Source of the DNA: Rhodocyclaceae bacterium | GTDB taxonomy: Bacteria > Pseudomonadota > Gammaproteobacteria > Burkholderiales > Rhodocyclaceae | Assembly (NCBI GenBank): GCA_025361105.1 | Contig: JANYAW010000207.1 | Coordinates: 1 to 8,701, forward strand | DNA length: 8,701 nucleotides | Direction of reading: 5' to 3' | Part shown: one piece after another, positions 1 through 6,701 of the stretch | How positions within the stretch are numbered: position 1 is the stretch's first letter | Layout: each line of letters starts with the position of its first letter | Program-made: the position numbers and the translations under genes | The notes under the pieces: generated by a model | Databases searched by the model: none | What the model was told of the DNA's origin: nothing | What the model saw: the letters and a program-made list of their open reading frames with translations, nothing else

Positions 1-838
1 AGGTGTGCGCAGGGGCAAGATCGATATGCAAAATGGCTTCACCATTGGTTTCGATAAGTTCGCGCAGCGGTGAGGACAGGGCGTAAATCAAGCCGCCTTC
101 AACGCCATGACGGCTAATCACAAATTCCCCCGCACGTTCAATAACGCTGCCATCGATGCAATTCACTGTGGCAACGACAGACTTCACTGGTGCACCGGCA
201 AAGCGGGTGCGCAAGTATTCACTCCAGGTGATATCAAATCCGCAATTGGCAGGGCGTAGCGGGCTTGTGGCGACCCCCAGCGCGGTGAGCAAAGGCACCC
301 ATGCTCCGCTTGATCCCAGCCGCGCCCAACTGCCGCCACCGAGCGCCAAAATCGTCGCGCTGGGTGCAAACGATGCACTGCCCTCGGGAGTTGTGAATTC
401 GAGTTTTCCAGTATTGCTCCAGCCTTGCCAGCGATGGCGCAAATGGAACTGCACTTTTCGCTCGAAAAGTCTTGCAAGCCAAGCGCGCAACAAAGGCGAA
501 GTTTTCATGCCAATTGGAAAGATTCGCCCGGAACTACCGACAAAGGTTTCGATGCCAAGACTTGTTGCCCAAGCACGCAGGCTTGCGGCATCAAACTCGG
601 CCAGCCAGCGTTCAATGTGCGCTCGTGGCATTCGGTAGCGCGTGATGAATTCGGCAGATGATTCGTTGTGTGTGAGATTCAATCCGCCGCGTCCGGCGAG
701 CAGAAATTTTCGACCCAAGGAAGGCATTGCATCAAACAAGTGCACTTCGCAACCCGCATCGCTCAATAATTCGGCCGCCATCAATCCGGCCGGTCCACCA
801 CCAATGACGGCGATCTGCGCGCTAAGTGAGTTGCTCAT
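1..838 (-). CDS. HI0933/BaiN-like FAD flavoprotein (PP4765 type), 3' end cut by window edge
   Basis: Minus-strand reading from the ATG at 838 gives 279 open codons that run off the left edge, so the C-terminus is missing. The start MSNSLSAQIAVIGGGPAG carries a Rossmann dinucleotide-binding motif (GGGPAG, residues 13-18) with an acidic residue (Asp36) at the end of the second strand. The family motif GRKFLLAGRGGLNLTH follows at about 42-57, ALGGGSWARLGSSG at about 165-178, and ISRHGVEGGLIYALS at about 241-255. Together these match the HI0933/YhiN flavoproteins, in particular the subgroup defined by Pseudomonas PP4765. The family binds FAD; members are often called NAD(P)/FAD-dependent oxidoreductases, but the physiological substrate is mostly unknown. 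The start is the first ATG before the Rossmann strand; upstream there is only a weak GGAT-like ribosome site. About 100 residues are probably missing, judging by the family's usual length of near 380. The gene points away from everything else here, and a dispersed repeat copy lies 28 bases upstream. Confidence 0.9.
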   Translation of the reverse strand, partial: MSNSLSAQIAVIGGGPAGLMAAELLSDAGCEVHLFDAMPSLGRKFLLAGRGGLNLTHNESSAEFITRYRMPRAHIERWLAEFDAASLRAWATSLGIETFVGSSGRIFPIGMKTSPLLRAWLARLFERKVQFHLRHRWQGWSNTGKLEFTTPEGSASFAPSATILALGGGSWARLGSSGAWVPLLTALGVATSPLRPANCGFDITWSEYLRTRFAGAPVKSVVATVNCIDGSVIERAGEFVISRHGVEGGLIYALSSPLRELIETNGEAILHIDLAPAHT

Positions 839-866
839 CAGGCAGGATCCGAAGCTTTGGTTTCGC

Positions 867-890
867 CAGTTGGTGCTGGTGACACGCCGT
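867..890 (-). repeat. Dispersed 24-bp repeat, left copy
   Basis: Read on the minus strand, this segment begins ACGGCGTGTCACC and ends AGCACCAACTG. It is identical over 24 bases to plus-strand 8370-8393, and after one mismatch two further bases (CG) also match. It lies 28 bases before the flavoprotein start and reads towards that gene. Function is unknown; a transcription-factor site, a REP-like element or a mobile-element footprint are all possible. Confidence 0.7.
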
Positions 891-1003
891 CATAGTCATC
901 CATAAATAAAAATATCGTCAATATCTATGCCCACATTCTCGCCCGCGCGCCCCAGGCCGAGCGTATCCTTGCTGAGGAATTTGAAAACCTTCTGTAAACG
1001 TCT

Positions 1004-1031
1004 TTGACGGATGGCAAATCCTCGCTATAAT
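1004..1031 (+). promoter_or_regulatory. Sigma70-type promoter of tRNA-Phe
   Basis: A -35 box TTGACG (1004-1009) and a perfect -10 box TATAAT (1026-1031) are separated by 16 bases. The discriminator after the -10 box is GC-rich (CCGCGCCC), a known feature of stable-RNA promoters under stringent, growth-rate control. The predicted start near 1037-1039 leaves a leader of only about five bases before the mature tRNA. Confidence 0.8.
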
Positions 1032-1043
1032 CCGCGCCCTTCT

Positions 1044-1119
1044 GGCCAGGTAGCTCAGTCGGTAGAGCAACGGATTGAAAATCCGTGTGTCGACGGTTCG
1101 ATTCCGCCCCTGGCCACCA
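1044..1119 (+). tRNA. tRNA-Phe, anticodon GAA, CCA encoded
   Basis: A full 76-base cloverleaf can be folded by eye. The acceptor stem GGCCAGG (1044-1050) pairs perfectly with CCTGGCC (1109-1115). The D stem is GCTC/GAGC and the anticodon stem ACGGA/TCCGT. The anticodon loop TTGAAAA has GAA at 1077-1079, which reads phenylalanine codons. The T arm has a TTCGATT loop, and CCA is encoded at 1117-1119. The T stem GACGG/CCGCC contains one A-C opposition (1093 with 1107); otherwise the fold is canonical. No terminator hairpin is visible between the tRNA and rpsU, only a T-rich stretch, so the two are probably co-transcribed from the promoter at 1004-1031 and separated by tRNA processing. Confidence 0.97.
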
Positions 1120-1191
1120 GAATTGTTATTGTTGTTTGGTGTTTTCATTACTCCACGTAGTTTTCTTGTTGTACTTGTTTGGACAAAAAAT

Positions 1192-1404
1192 ATGCCCGGT
1201 ATTCGTGTCAAAGAAAATGAGCCGTTCGAGGTTGCAGTTCGTCGTTTCAAGCGTGCTATTGAAAAAACCGGTCTGCTGACCGAGTTGCGCGCCCGTGAGT
1301 TCTACGAGAAGCCCACCACAGAACGCAAGCGCAAAGCCGCTGCCGCTGTGAAGCGCCATCACAAGCGCATCCGCAGCCAGACGCTGCCGCCAAAACTGTA
1401 CTAA
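1192..1404 (+). CDS. rpsU: 30S ribosomal protein S21
   Basis: Encodes 70 residues, MPGIRVKENEPFEVAVRRF to IRSQTLPPKLY, the normal length and pattern of bacterial S21. S21 is a small, very basic protein of the 30S subunit that sits near the 3' end of 16S rRNA and helps initiation. The ATG at 1192 is chosen because it gives the conserved MP-VRVKENEPF N-terminus; the frame is open further upstream to an ATG inside the tRNA, which would add 39 unrelated residues. The ribosome site is weak (GGA at 1181-1183, eight bases before the ATG) in an A-rich leader. The gene sits 72 bases after tRNA-Phe with no promoter of its own that I can see, and a strong terminator follows. The sequence resembles betaproteobacterial S21 most closely. 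Unlike the common rpsU-dnaG arrangement, an acyltransferase gene comes next. Confidence 0.97.
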   Translation: MPGIRVKENEPFEVAVRRFKRAIEKTGLLTELRAREFYEKPTTERKRKAAAAVKRHHKRIRSQTLPPKLY

Positions 1405-1427
1405 TTCCCTAGTACACATCATCATTT

Positions 1428-1459
1428 AGCCAAGTCGGTTTTGCTGACTTGGCTTTTTG
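1428..1459 (+). terminator. Intrinsic terminator after rpsU
   Basis: A perfect 9-bp stem, AGCCAAGTC (1428-1436) with GACTTGGCT (1446-1454), can extend by a G-T and a G-C pair over a short TTTTG loop, and is followed by TTTTT. It lies 23 bases after the rpsU stop and should separate the tRNA-rpsU transcript from the acyltransferase cluster. Confidence 0.9.
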
Positions 1460-1470
1460 TGTTTCTACGC

Positions 1471-1490
1471 GTGATTGTGTTGTAAATCAC
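1471..1490 (+). promoter_or_regulatory. Possible operator upstream of the acyltransferase cluster
   Basis: GTGATT (1471-1476) and AATCAC (1485-1490) form a 6-bp dyad with an 8-base centre. The right arm also begins an 11-base direct repeat, AAATCACCGCC (1484-1494) then AAATCACGGCG (1495-1505), with two mismatches. This is the only evident symmetry in the 1460-1646 gap, where I could not identify a convincing -35/-10 pair. It may be a binding site for the regulator of the lipid genes, but short dyads arise by chance. Confidence 0.25.
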
Positions 1491-1646
1491 CGCCAAATCA
1501 CGGCGCAAGCGTACGCTGGACAGTCCACGCCATGGGGCCAGACGTGTAACATCACCAGCTTGAGTTTTCCTGATTTGTCCGCCGCAGTGTCCGTGCCGGC
1601 CGTGGCAATCTGACCTTCGTCCAAACTTTACCGACACTCACATCTG

Positions 1647-3362
1647 ATGAAACAATTGAGCGGCCTTGACGAGCTATTTTTGGCTCTGGAAACCAATACG
1701 CAATGCATGCATGTGGCGGCATTGGGAATTTATGATCCTTCGACAGCAGCCAACGGCCAGGTGCGTTTGCGCGATATCCTGGCGCACATTCAGCGCCGAT
1801 TGGATGTAGCGCCGGTATTTCGCCGACGCCTGGTCGGCGTGCCTTTCAATGTTGATCGCGCATACTGGATTGATGACGCACGAATTGATCTGGAATATCA
1901 CGTCAGGCATATCGCCTTGCCGCAGCCGGGTGATTGGCGTCAACTATGCATCCAGATTGCACGCCTGCATTCGCAACCCCTGGATCGCTCCAAACCTTTA
2001 TGGCAGGCCTATGTCATCGAAGGACTGAACCACGTCGAAGGCACCCCGCCGGGCAGTTTTGCGATGTACATCAAATTCCATCATGCGGCGGTTGATGGCG
2101 ACACCAGCGCGCAAATTCTGCGCGCGATGCATACATTGATTTCAGTACCCGAACATCACGAGCCGATGCGTTCGCGGATCGTGGATTTTCCACCGACCGC
2201 CGTTGAGCTAGGCGCACGGGCAGTCGGCAATATTGTGCCGCGCGGTGTGCGGATGTGGAACACCAGCGTGGCCGCAGGAATGAAACTCACGGCGTTGGTC
2301 ACTGAATCTGTATTCCGTCGTTTGACTCGGCGTAGCGGTTCATTCAAACAAGAGTTCTTTGAGCAGTTGGGATTGCCCAGTAGCTTGGGCAAATCGCGCT
2401 TTGACGGCGCAGTGTCGTCGCGACGTATGGTCGAAGGCGTCAACTTGTCACTGCCAGTCATGCAGCGCATTCGTACCCGTGTCGAAGGGGCGACCATCAA
2501 TGATGTGTTTCTGACCGTCGTCGGCGGCGCGATGCGCGACTACCTGATTGCCTGTGGTGAACCTGCCGATGCCTCATTTGCCGCCGGCATGCCGGCGGTC
2601 GCGCGGGACACCCTGCCGGGTGGTGACGGGGCGAACCAAATTAACCTCGCCCGCGTGGCGATGCATATGGAAATTGCCAACCCGCTGGAACGCCTCAAAG
2701 CGATTTGTCGCGATGGCAAGAGCGCCCGCCAAACCACCGACGTGCTCGGTCGTTCACTGGTAAAACAGTTGGCTGACGAAATGCCGACGCGCATGAGCAC
2801 CGGACTGATTCACAAATTCCTCAGCGCCTATTTGAGTTCAACCGTGTCCAACGTTCGTGGTCCTGACGTGCCAATGTATCTGGCCGGCGCGCGCTTGAAA
2901 CGCTTTTATCCACTAGGCCTGGTGATGGATGGGATAGGACTTTCAGTCAGCGGCTTCAGCTATTGCGATGAACTATGGGTGACCATGGTTTCCTGCCGAA
3001 AAATGTTGCCCGACCCGGAAAAGTTCGCCAGTTTGCTCAACGCAAATTTGAGTTTTCTGGCCGATGCTGTGGAAGTCGGGCGCGAGCGCACCATCATTCA
3101 CGTCTCTGCAGAAAATTCTGCACCGATGAGGGTAACAGCAAAACCCAGACGAGCGCCCATGGGTCCTATCGGCGTCGCCATTGCAAGACCCAAACGGCAA
3201 CGCAAGACCACGCGCGTACATTTGAGCGGAGCACATTTACGTATGGCGCATGAGGCAAGTCAGGCCGATATCGCCGATACCGGTGTAGTCAGCGATTTAT
3301 TGCCGGACGGCAGCGTGTTATCCAGTCCCATCGTGAATACGCAATACTCTGAGCAAATCTGA
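1647..3362 (+). CDS. Wax ester synthase/diacylglycerol acyltransferase (WS/DGAT), copy 1, extended C-terminus
   Basis: A 571-residue protein of the bacterial WS/DGAT (AtfA) family. Members join acyl-CoA to a fatty alcohol or to diacylglycerol, making wax esters or triacylglycerol at the cytoplasmic face of the membrane and on lipid bodies. The catalytic HHxxxDG motif is intact as HHAAVDG (145-151). PLW (117-119), the ND motif in TINDVF (285-286) and SNVRGPD (401-407) are also present and in family order. The N-terminus MKQLSGLDELFLALE is the usual family start, which supports the ATG at 1647 although no clear Shine-Dalgarno precedes it. The catalytic part ends near residue 475. The remaining roughly 95 residues exceed the usual family length of about 450-500 and contain a basic stretch (RPKRQRKTTR, 514-523) and an unrecognised end. 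Residues 312-330 depart from the usual PVSxR pattern (MPAVAR). It is followed 31 bases later by a paralog, probably on one transcript. Which alcohol it prefers cannot be read from the sequence. Confidence 0.9.
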   Translation: MKQLSGLDELFLALETNTQCMHVAALGIYDPSTAANGQVRLRDILAHIQRRLDVAPVFRRRLVGVPFNVDRAYWIDDARIDLEYHVRHIALPQPGDWRQLCIQIARLHSQPLDRSKPLWQAYVIEGLNHVEGTPPGSFAMYIKFHHAAVDGDTSAQILRAMHTLISVPEHHEPMRSRIVDFPPTAVELGARAVGNIVPRGVRMWNTSVAAGMKLTALVTESVFRRLTRRSGSFKQEFFEQLGLPSSLGKSRFDGAVSSRRMVEGVNLSLPVMQRIRTRVEGATINDVFLTVVGGAMRDYLIACGEPADASFAAGMPAVARDTLPGGDGANQINLARVAMHMEIANPLERLKAICRDGKSARQTTDVLGRSLVKQLADEMPTRMSTGLIHKFLSAYLSSTVSNVRGPDVPMYLAGARLKRFYPLGLVMDGIGLSVSGFSYCDELWVTMVSCRKMLPDPEKFASLLNANLSFLADAVEVGRERTIIHVSAENSAPMRVTAKPRRAPMGPIGVAIARPKRQRKTTRVHLSGAHLRMAHEASQADIADTGVVSDLLPDGSVLSSPIVNTQYSEQI

Positions 3363-3381
3363 TCAGCACGCCACCTTAGAC

Positions 3382-3386
3382 AGGAG
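3382..3386 (+). promoter_or_regulatory. Shine-Dalgarno site of the second WS/DGAT
   Basis: AGGAG lies seven bases before the ATG at 3394. It is the only strong ribosome binding site among the three lipid genes, so copy 2 may be translated more efficiently than copy 1. Confidence 0.75.
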
Positions 3387-3393
3387 TCGAACC

Positions 3394-4971
3394 ATGAAAT
3401 ATTTATCAGGGATGGACAACTTGTTCCTTGCAATGGACAAGGGCAATCAACATTTGCACGTTGCCAGCCTGGGTATTTATGACCCGTCGACTGCACCGGG
3501 CGGCAAAGTCCGCTTCAAGGCCATCCTGAGTTATTTCTCCAGTCGCCTCAACGTCGCCAAATTATTTCGCCGTCGTTTGGTGTCGGCGCCTTTAGGGCTC
3601 GATCGGCCATACTGGATAGAAGATGCGGAAATTGATATTGAATATCACGTCAGGCATATTGCCTTGCCGCATCCGGGCGATTGGCGGCAGTTGATGATAC
3701 AAGTGGCGCGCTTGCATTCGCGCCCGCTGGACATGACCAAGCCCTTGTGGGAAGCCTACATCATCGAGGGTTTGGACAACATTCCAGGCTTGCCCGTTGG
3801 AAGCTTCGCGGTGTACATCAAGATTCATCATTCAGCGATTGACGGAGAGGCCGGTGCGGCGATGCTATCGGCGATTCATGCGCTCAGTCCCGAGGCTGAT
3901 CCCGGCGCGATGGAAGAGGCGGCAACCATCATCGCTGATCGCGATCCGACGGCGGTTGAGTTGTACGCCCGGGCTGTCGCAAATCGTGCACAACAGATGT
4001 TTGACGGCTCCAAACTTTTAGTCGCGCTGGGCAGTCGTGCAGCGCAGGCGGGCCGTGACATGGTGGTCAGCGGGCGCGCAGCGGAGTTGGGAAAGGAGCT
4101 CTTGGCCGGACGCGGAAAACTCAAACCGCGAGAAGGCAGTGACGACAATCCGGGACGCAAACCCAAGACCCGGTTTGACGGACCGATTTCCGCCAACCGC
4201 GTGGTTGATGCGGTCGGATTTTCATTGACGGACTGCAAGAAAATTCGCCAGCACATAGACAAGACCACCATCAATGACATCTTCATGGCCGCCACCAGTG
4301 GCGCAGTGCGCAAATATCTGGAGGACAAAGGGGAGTTGCCTGCCAAGGGACTGAACGCCATGGTGCCTATGACCATACGCGGTGAGCACAAAGGTGGTGA
4401 TGAAGGCAATCAGATCGGCATGACGGTAATGCCGTTGCGCAGCGACATTGGCGATCCACTCACGCGCTTGGCTGCGGTGAAGCGCGGCAGCAATAAAAAC
4501 AAGGCGATGAATGCGGTAATCGGCAAAGAATTGCCGGCGCAATTGATACAGGTGTTGCCCGCCGGAATCACCGAACTGATTATGACCAAGGGCATGATGT
4601 CGCTGGCCAACTTGACGGTGTCGAATGTACGCGGCCCGGATGTGCCCTTGTACATGGCTGGCGCGCAAATGGTGCTGTTCCTGCCGATTTCGGCGATCTC
4701 CAACGACATGGGTTTGAACGTCACTGCGTTCAGCTACAACGGTACTTTGTGGGTTTGCTTTGTCGCTTGTCGCAAGATGATGCCCGACCCGGGGTTTTTT
4801 GCGCAATGTCTGAATGAAAGCTTTGATGAACTGGTGCGCGCTGCAGTCGCGCTTGGCGGCAAGGCCAAGGAGGCCCCGCGTTCAATGGGAAAACTTGCGA
4901 CGGCCAAAGTCAAAACTGTTACTGCAAAGATTGCAAAACCGAAGCGCACCAAAGCGGTGAGCAAAAAGTGA
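3394..4971 (+). CDS. Wax ester synthase/diacylglycerol acyltransferase (WS/DGAT), copy 2, Lys/Ala-rich tail
   Basis: A 525-residue paralog of the preceding gene. Counting by eye, 99 of the first 151 residues are identical without a gap, and both copies place the catalytic motif at 145-151 (here HHSAIDG). PLW is at 118 (in KPLWE), the ND motif at 294-295 (TINDIF), and SNVRGPD at 410-416. The substrate-side motif VPMTIRG (324-330) is closer to the family pattern than in copy 1. The enzyme should use acyl-CoA with a fatty alcohol or diacylglycerol to make neutral lipid. From about residue 488 a tail of some 38 residues holds 11 lysines and almost no acidic residues (for example AKIAKPKRTKAVSKK at the end). 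This resembles the basic tails of phasin-like or histone H1-like proteins, so it may bind lipid-body surfaces, membranes or nucleic acid; that is inference. AGGAG at 3382-3386 fixes the start. Confidence 0.92.
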   Translation: MKYLSGMDNLFLAMDKGNQHLHVASLGIYDPSTAPGGKVRFKAILSYFSSRLNVAKLFRRRLVSAPLGLDRPYWIEDAEIDIEYHVRHIALPHPGDWRQLMIQVARLHSRPLDMTKPLWEAYIIEGLDNIPGLPVGSFAVYIKIHHSAIDGEAGAAMLSAIHALSPEADPGAMEEAATIIADRDPTAVELYARAVANRAQQMFDGSKLLVALGSRAAQAGRDMVVSGRAAELGKELLAGRGKLKPREGSDDNPGRKPKTRFDGPISANRVVDAVGFSLTDCKKIRQHIDKTTINDIFMAATSGAVRKYLEDKGELPAKGLNAMVPMTIRGEHKGGDEGNQIGMTVMPLRSDIGDPLTRLAAVKRGSNKNKAMNAVIGKELPAQLIQVLPAGITELIMTKGMMSLANLTVSNVRGPDVPLYMAGAQMVLFLPISAISNDMGLNVTAFSYNGTLWVCFVACRKMMPDPGFFAQCLNESFDELVRAAVALGGKAKEAPRSMGKLATAKVKTVTAKIAKPKRTKAVSKK

Positions 4972-5007
4972 GAGTGGTTCCAATAAAGGCATCACTAGTC
5001 GCAATCC

Positions 5008-5994
5008 ATGGGTGAGTCTTTCGCGCCGGCACTGGCGGCTCCGCCTTACTACAGGCTGATAGAGCGGCAAGGCAATCAGGCTTTCCATGCCGTCGTGGAT
5101 AGCCTGATGCGGTTGACTTTCAAGCGCATGCAACCCGGCACGATAACCGTCGATGCCATCCGCCGTGGCGCCGCGATGGTGGATACACGATTGGGGCGAA
5201 CCGATGTCGACGTGACCATCACACGGCAAATGTGCGACCACGTCCCGGTTGAATGGTTGGACGTGCCGCAAAGTCGACCCGACAGAATTTTTCTGTATCT
5301 GCATGGCGGTGCGTTTTTGGTGCGCTTGCCGAAAATGCAAACCGCCATGGTGGCGCGCTGGTGTCGTGCGCTTGGCGCGCGGGCGTTGATGCCGCGCTAC
5401 CGCCTGGCGCCCGAACATCCATTTCCCGCAGGTACCGACGATTGTCTGGCGGTGTATCGCTGGCTGCTTGACCATTGTGGTGACGCAAAGCAAATTGTGA
5501 TTGTTGGTGATTCTGCCGGCGGTAATTTGAGCCTGGTGACTCTGCTGCGCGCCCGTGATGCAGAGCTGCCTTTACCTGCTGCGACCGTGGTGCTTTCGCC
5601 AGCAGTCGACTTTTCGATGAGCGGGCGCAGCGCTGTGGTTAACGAAGAAGCCGATCCGCTGTTCACCCCGGCGATGTTGCGCTGGATGGGTGAAATGTAT
5701 TTGCCCGAGCTGGAGCTCTATCTCAGCCCTCATGTTTCGCCATTGATAGGCGATTTCACCGGCTTGCCACCCTTGTTGTTCCAAGTTGGCGGCAGTGAAA
5801 TGCTGCTCGACGATTCCACCCGCGCAGCAGCCAAGGCACATGCTTCAGGCGTCACTGTGCAACTCGATGTGTTCGCCGATATGCCCCACGTATTTCAGGC
5901 GATTCCGCAACTCGCAGAATGCGAAATCGCCGATGCCAGCGTGTTTGCGTTTCTAGCCAAGAATGCCGGTTGGCATAGTACGCATCACACATAG
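5008..5994 (+). CDS. Alpha/beta hydrolase, hormone-sensitive-lipase (family IV) type
   Basis: A 328-residue protein with an HSL-type alpha/beta hydrolase fold. HGG (99-101, in LYLHGGAFLV) forms the oxyanion hole, and GDSAGG (167-172) holds the nucleophile Ser169. MPHVF (292-296) supplies the catalytic His294. The acid should lie in SEMLLDDS (263-270), where either Glu264 or Asp268 could serve; I cannot decide by eye. YRLAPEHPFPA (131-141) is another family hallmark. Such enzymes hydrolyse short to medium acyl esters, and some cleave acylglycerols. The first 90 residues form the usual N-terminal cap, and no signal peptide is evident, so the protein is probably cytoplasmic. It starts 36 bases after the second acyltransferase, which suggests an operon and a role in turning over wax esters or acylglycerols, or in supplying acyl groups. 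The start has no good Shine-Dalgarno (AAAGG at 4985-4989 is 18 bases away). The stop lies only 10 bases from the convergent PNPOx gene. Confidence 0.9.
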   Translation: MGESFAPALAAPPYYRLIERQGNQAFHAVVDSLMRLTFKRMQPGTITVDAIRRGAAMVDTRLGRTDVDVTITRQMCDHVPVEWLDVPQSRPDRIFLYLHGGAFLVRLPKMQTAMVARWCRALGARALMPRYRLAPEHPFPAGTDDCLAVYRWLLDHCGDAKQIVIVGDSAGGNLSLVTLLRARDAELPLPAATVVLSPAVDFSMSGRSAVVNEEADPLFTPAMLRWMGEMYLPELELYLSPHVSPLIGDFTGLPPLLFQVGGSEMLLDDSTRAAAKAHASGVTVQLDVFADMPHVFQAIPQLAECEIADASVFAFLAKNAGWHSTHHT

Positions 5995-6004
5995 ACGCAC
6001 CACT

Positions 6005-6631
6005 TCATCGCTTGGCCGAACCAAGGCGAGCGGCTTTAAGCTCAGCTTCGAGCGCGGCAATTTTTTGATCGCGTTCGGCGAGCGCCGCATGAACGTCGGC
6101 AGCTTCAAATCGTTGCGGAATATGCTTGGGGCAGTTTGCATCCCAAGTCGCGACGGAAAAAATAATGACTTGTTCCGCCTTCGCTTTGTAGTCAGGCGGC
6201 ATCAGTCGTGCGAAAAGTTCTGCATCGCCTTCCACCGTCTTCGCACTACCCCAAATCTTCACCCGTTGACGATTGACGTAGTCGATCAGAAATAGATGAG
6301 CCTTTTCGTTTTGCGCGAGATTTCCAGTGGTGATGTATTGACGATTGCCGGAAAAATCTACGAAGGCAATCGTCGTTTCGTCGAGCACTTTTACGAACCC
6401 CGCCGGCCCACCACGATGCTGGATATAGGGCTGCCCTTCGCCGTTCACCGTGGCGATAAAGATACTGGTTTGTGCCTCAATGAATGCTTTGATCTCAGGC
6501 GTAATTTGTGTCGCCCAAGAACCGCCTTCCTCCATCCGCGAGTAAGCGTGGCGCGAGCCCTTTTCAGTCTGAATTTTCTTCACAGTTGGCGTGAAAGCGA
6601 TATCGCTTGAGTATTCAAATCGCGTGTCCAT
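6005..6631 (-). CDS. Pyridoxamine 5'-phosphate oxidase family (PNPOx-like) FMN-binding protein
   Basis: A 208-residue split-barrel protein of the PNPOx-like superfamily. FIATVNGEGQPYIQHRGGPAGFVKV (58-82 in parts), GNRQYITTGNL (95-105) and RVKIWG (123-128) match the flavin-binding core seen in such proteins. A C-terminal CPKHIPQRF segment (167-175) is typical of the subgroup annotated as pyridoxamine 5'-phosphate oxidase family protein. These are usually not the vitamin B6 enzyme but FMN- or F420-type oxidoreductases of unknown substrate. Residues 182-202 (LAERDQKIAALEAELKAARL) form a short probable coiled coil. The frame is open to 6739, but the start at 6631 is preferred: GGGAG lies six bases before it, and the longer form would overlap the upstream gene and add 36 unlikely residues. 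It follows the AhpD-like gene by 70 bases, with a hairpin between them, and is probably co-transcribed with it. Confidence 0.85.
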   Translation of the reverse strand: MDTRFEYSSDIAFTPTVKKIQTEKGSRHAYSRMEEGGSWATQITPEIKAFIEAQTSIFIATVNGEGQPYIQHRGGPAGFVKVLDETTIAFVDFSGNRQYITTGNLAQNEKAHLFLIDYVNRQRVKIWGSAKTVEGDAELFARLMPPDYKAKAEQVIIFSVATWDANCPKHIPQRFEAADVHAALAERDQKIAALEAELKAARLGSAKR

Positions 6632-6655
6632 GCGTTGCTCCCGGGCGGTGAAGTT

Positions 6656-6685
6656 GGCTGCCGAGACGGTCTCGCCTCGGCAGCC
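6656..6685 (-). terminator. Intergenic hairpin between the AhpD-like and PNPOx genes
   Basis: GGCTGCCGAG (6656-6665) and CTCGGCAGCC (6676-6685) form a perfect GC-rich 10-bp stem with a 10-base loop. On the transcribed minus strand it is followed by AACTTCACC rather than a T-run, so a full intrinsic terminator is unlikely. It may be a weak attenuator, an mRNA processing or stability element, or a protein-bound dyad that lowers expression of the second gene. Confidence 0.55.
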
Positions 6686-6701
6686 TGTTTGTCGACGCAG
6701 A

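Noticed and set aside
156..905. Several plus-strand open frames at the left end
   Set aside because: They lie antisense to the flavoprotein, whose motifs are unmistakable, and read as Arg/Ser/Pro-rich sequence with no recognisable domain.
927..1007. 26-codon frame starting at the ATG at 927
   Set aside because: No ribosome binding site, no recognisable sequence, and it runs into the -35 box of the tRNA promoter.
1075..1191. Longer start for rpsU inside the tRNA
   Set aside because: It would begin in the anticodon loop and add 39 residues absent from S21; the ATG at 1192 gives the conserved N-terminus and a 70-residue protein.
2079..2099. HHxxxDG as an NRPS condensation domain
   Set aside because: The motif is shared with condensation domains, but the N-terminal LSGLDELFL, PLW, ND and SNVRGPD motifs and the single-domain length fit WS/DGAT; no adenylation or carrier domains are near.
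1644..5994. A new defence or antiviral system
   Set aside because: No nuclease, helicase, reverse transcriptase, toxin or NTPase signature is present in any real gene; all recognisable proteins fit lipid, redox or housekeeping families.
5995..6004. Bidirectional terminator between the convergent genes
   Set aside because: Only 10 bases separate the two stops, and I found no hairpin with a T-run on either strand there.
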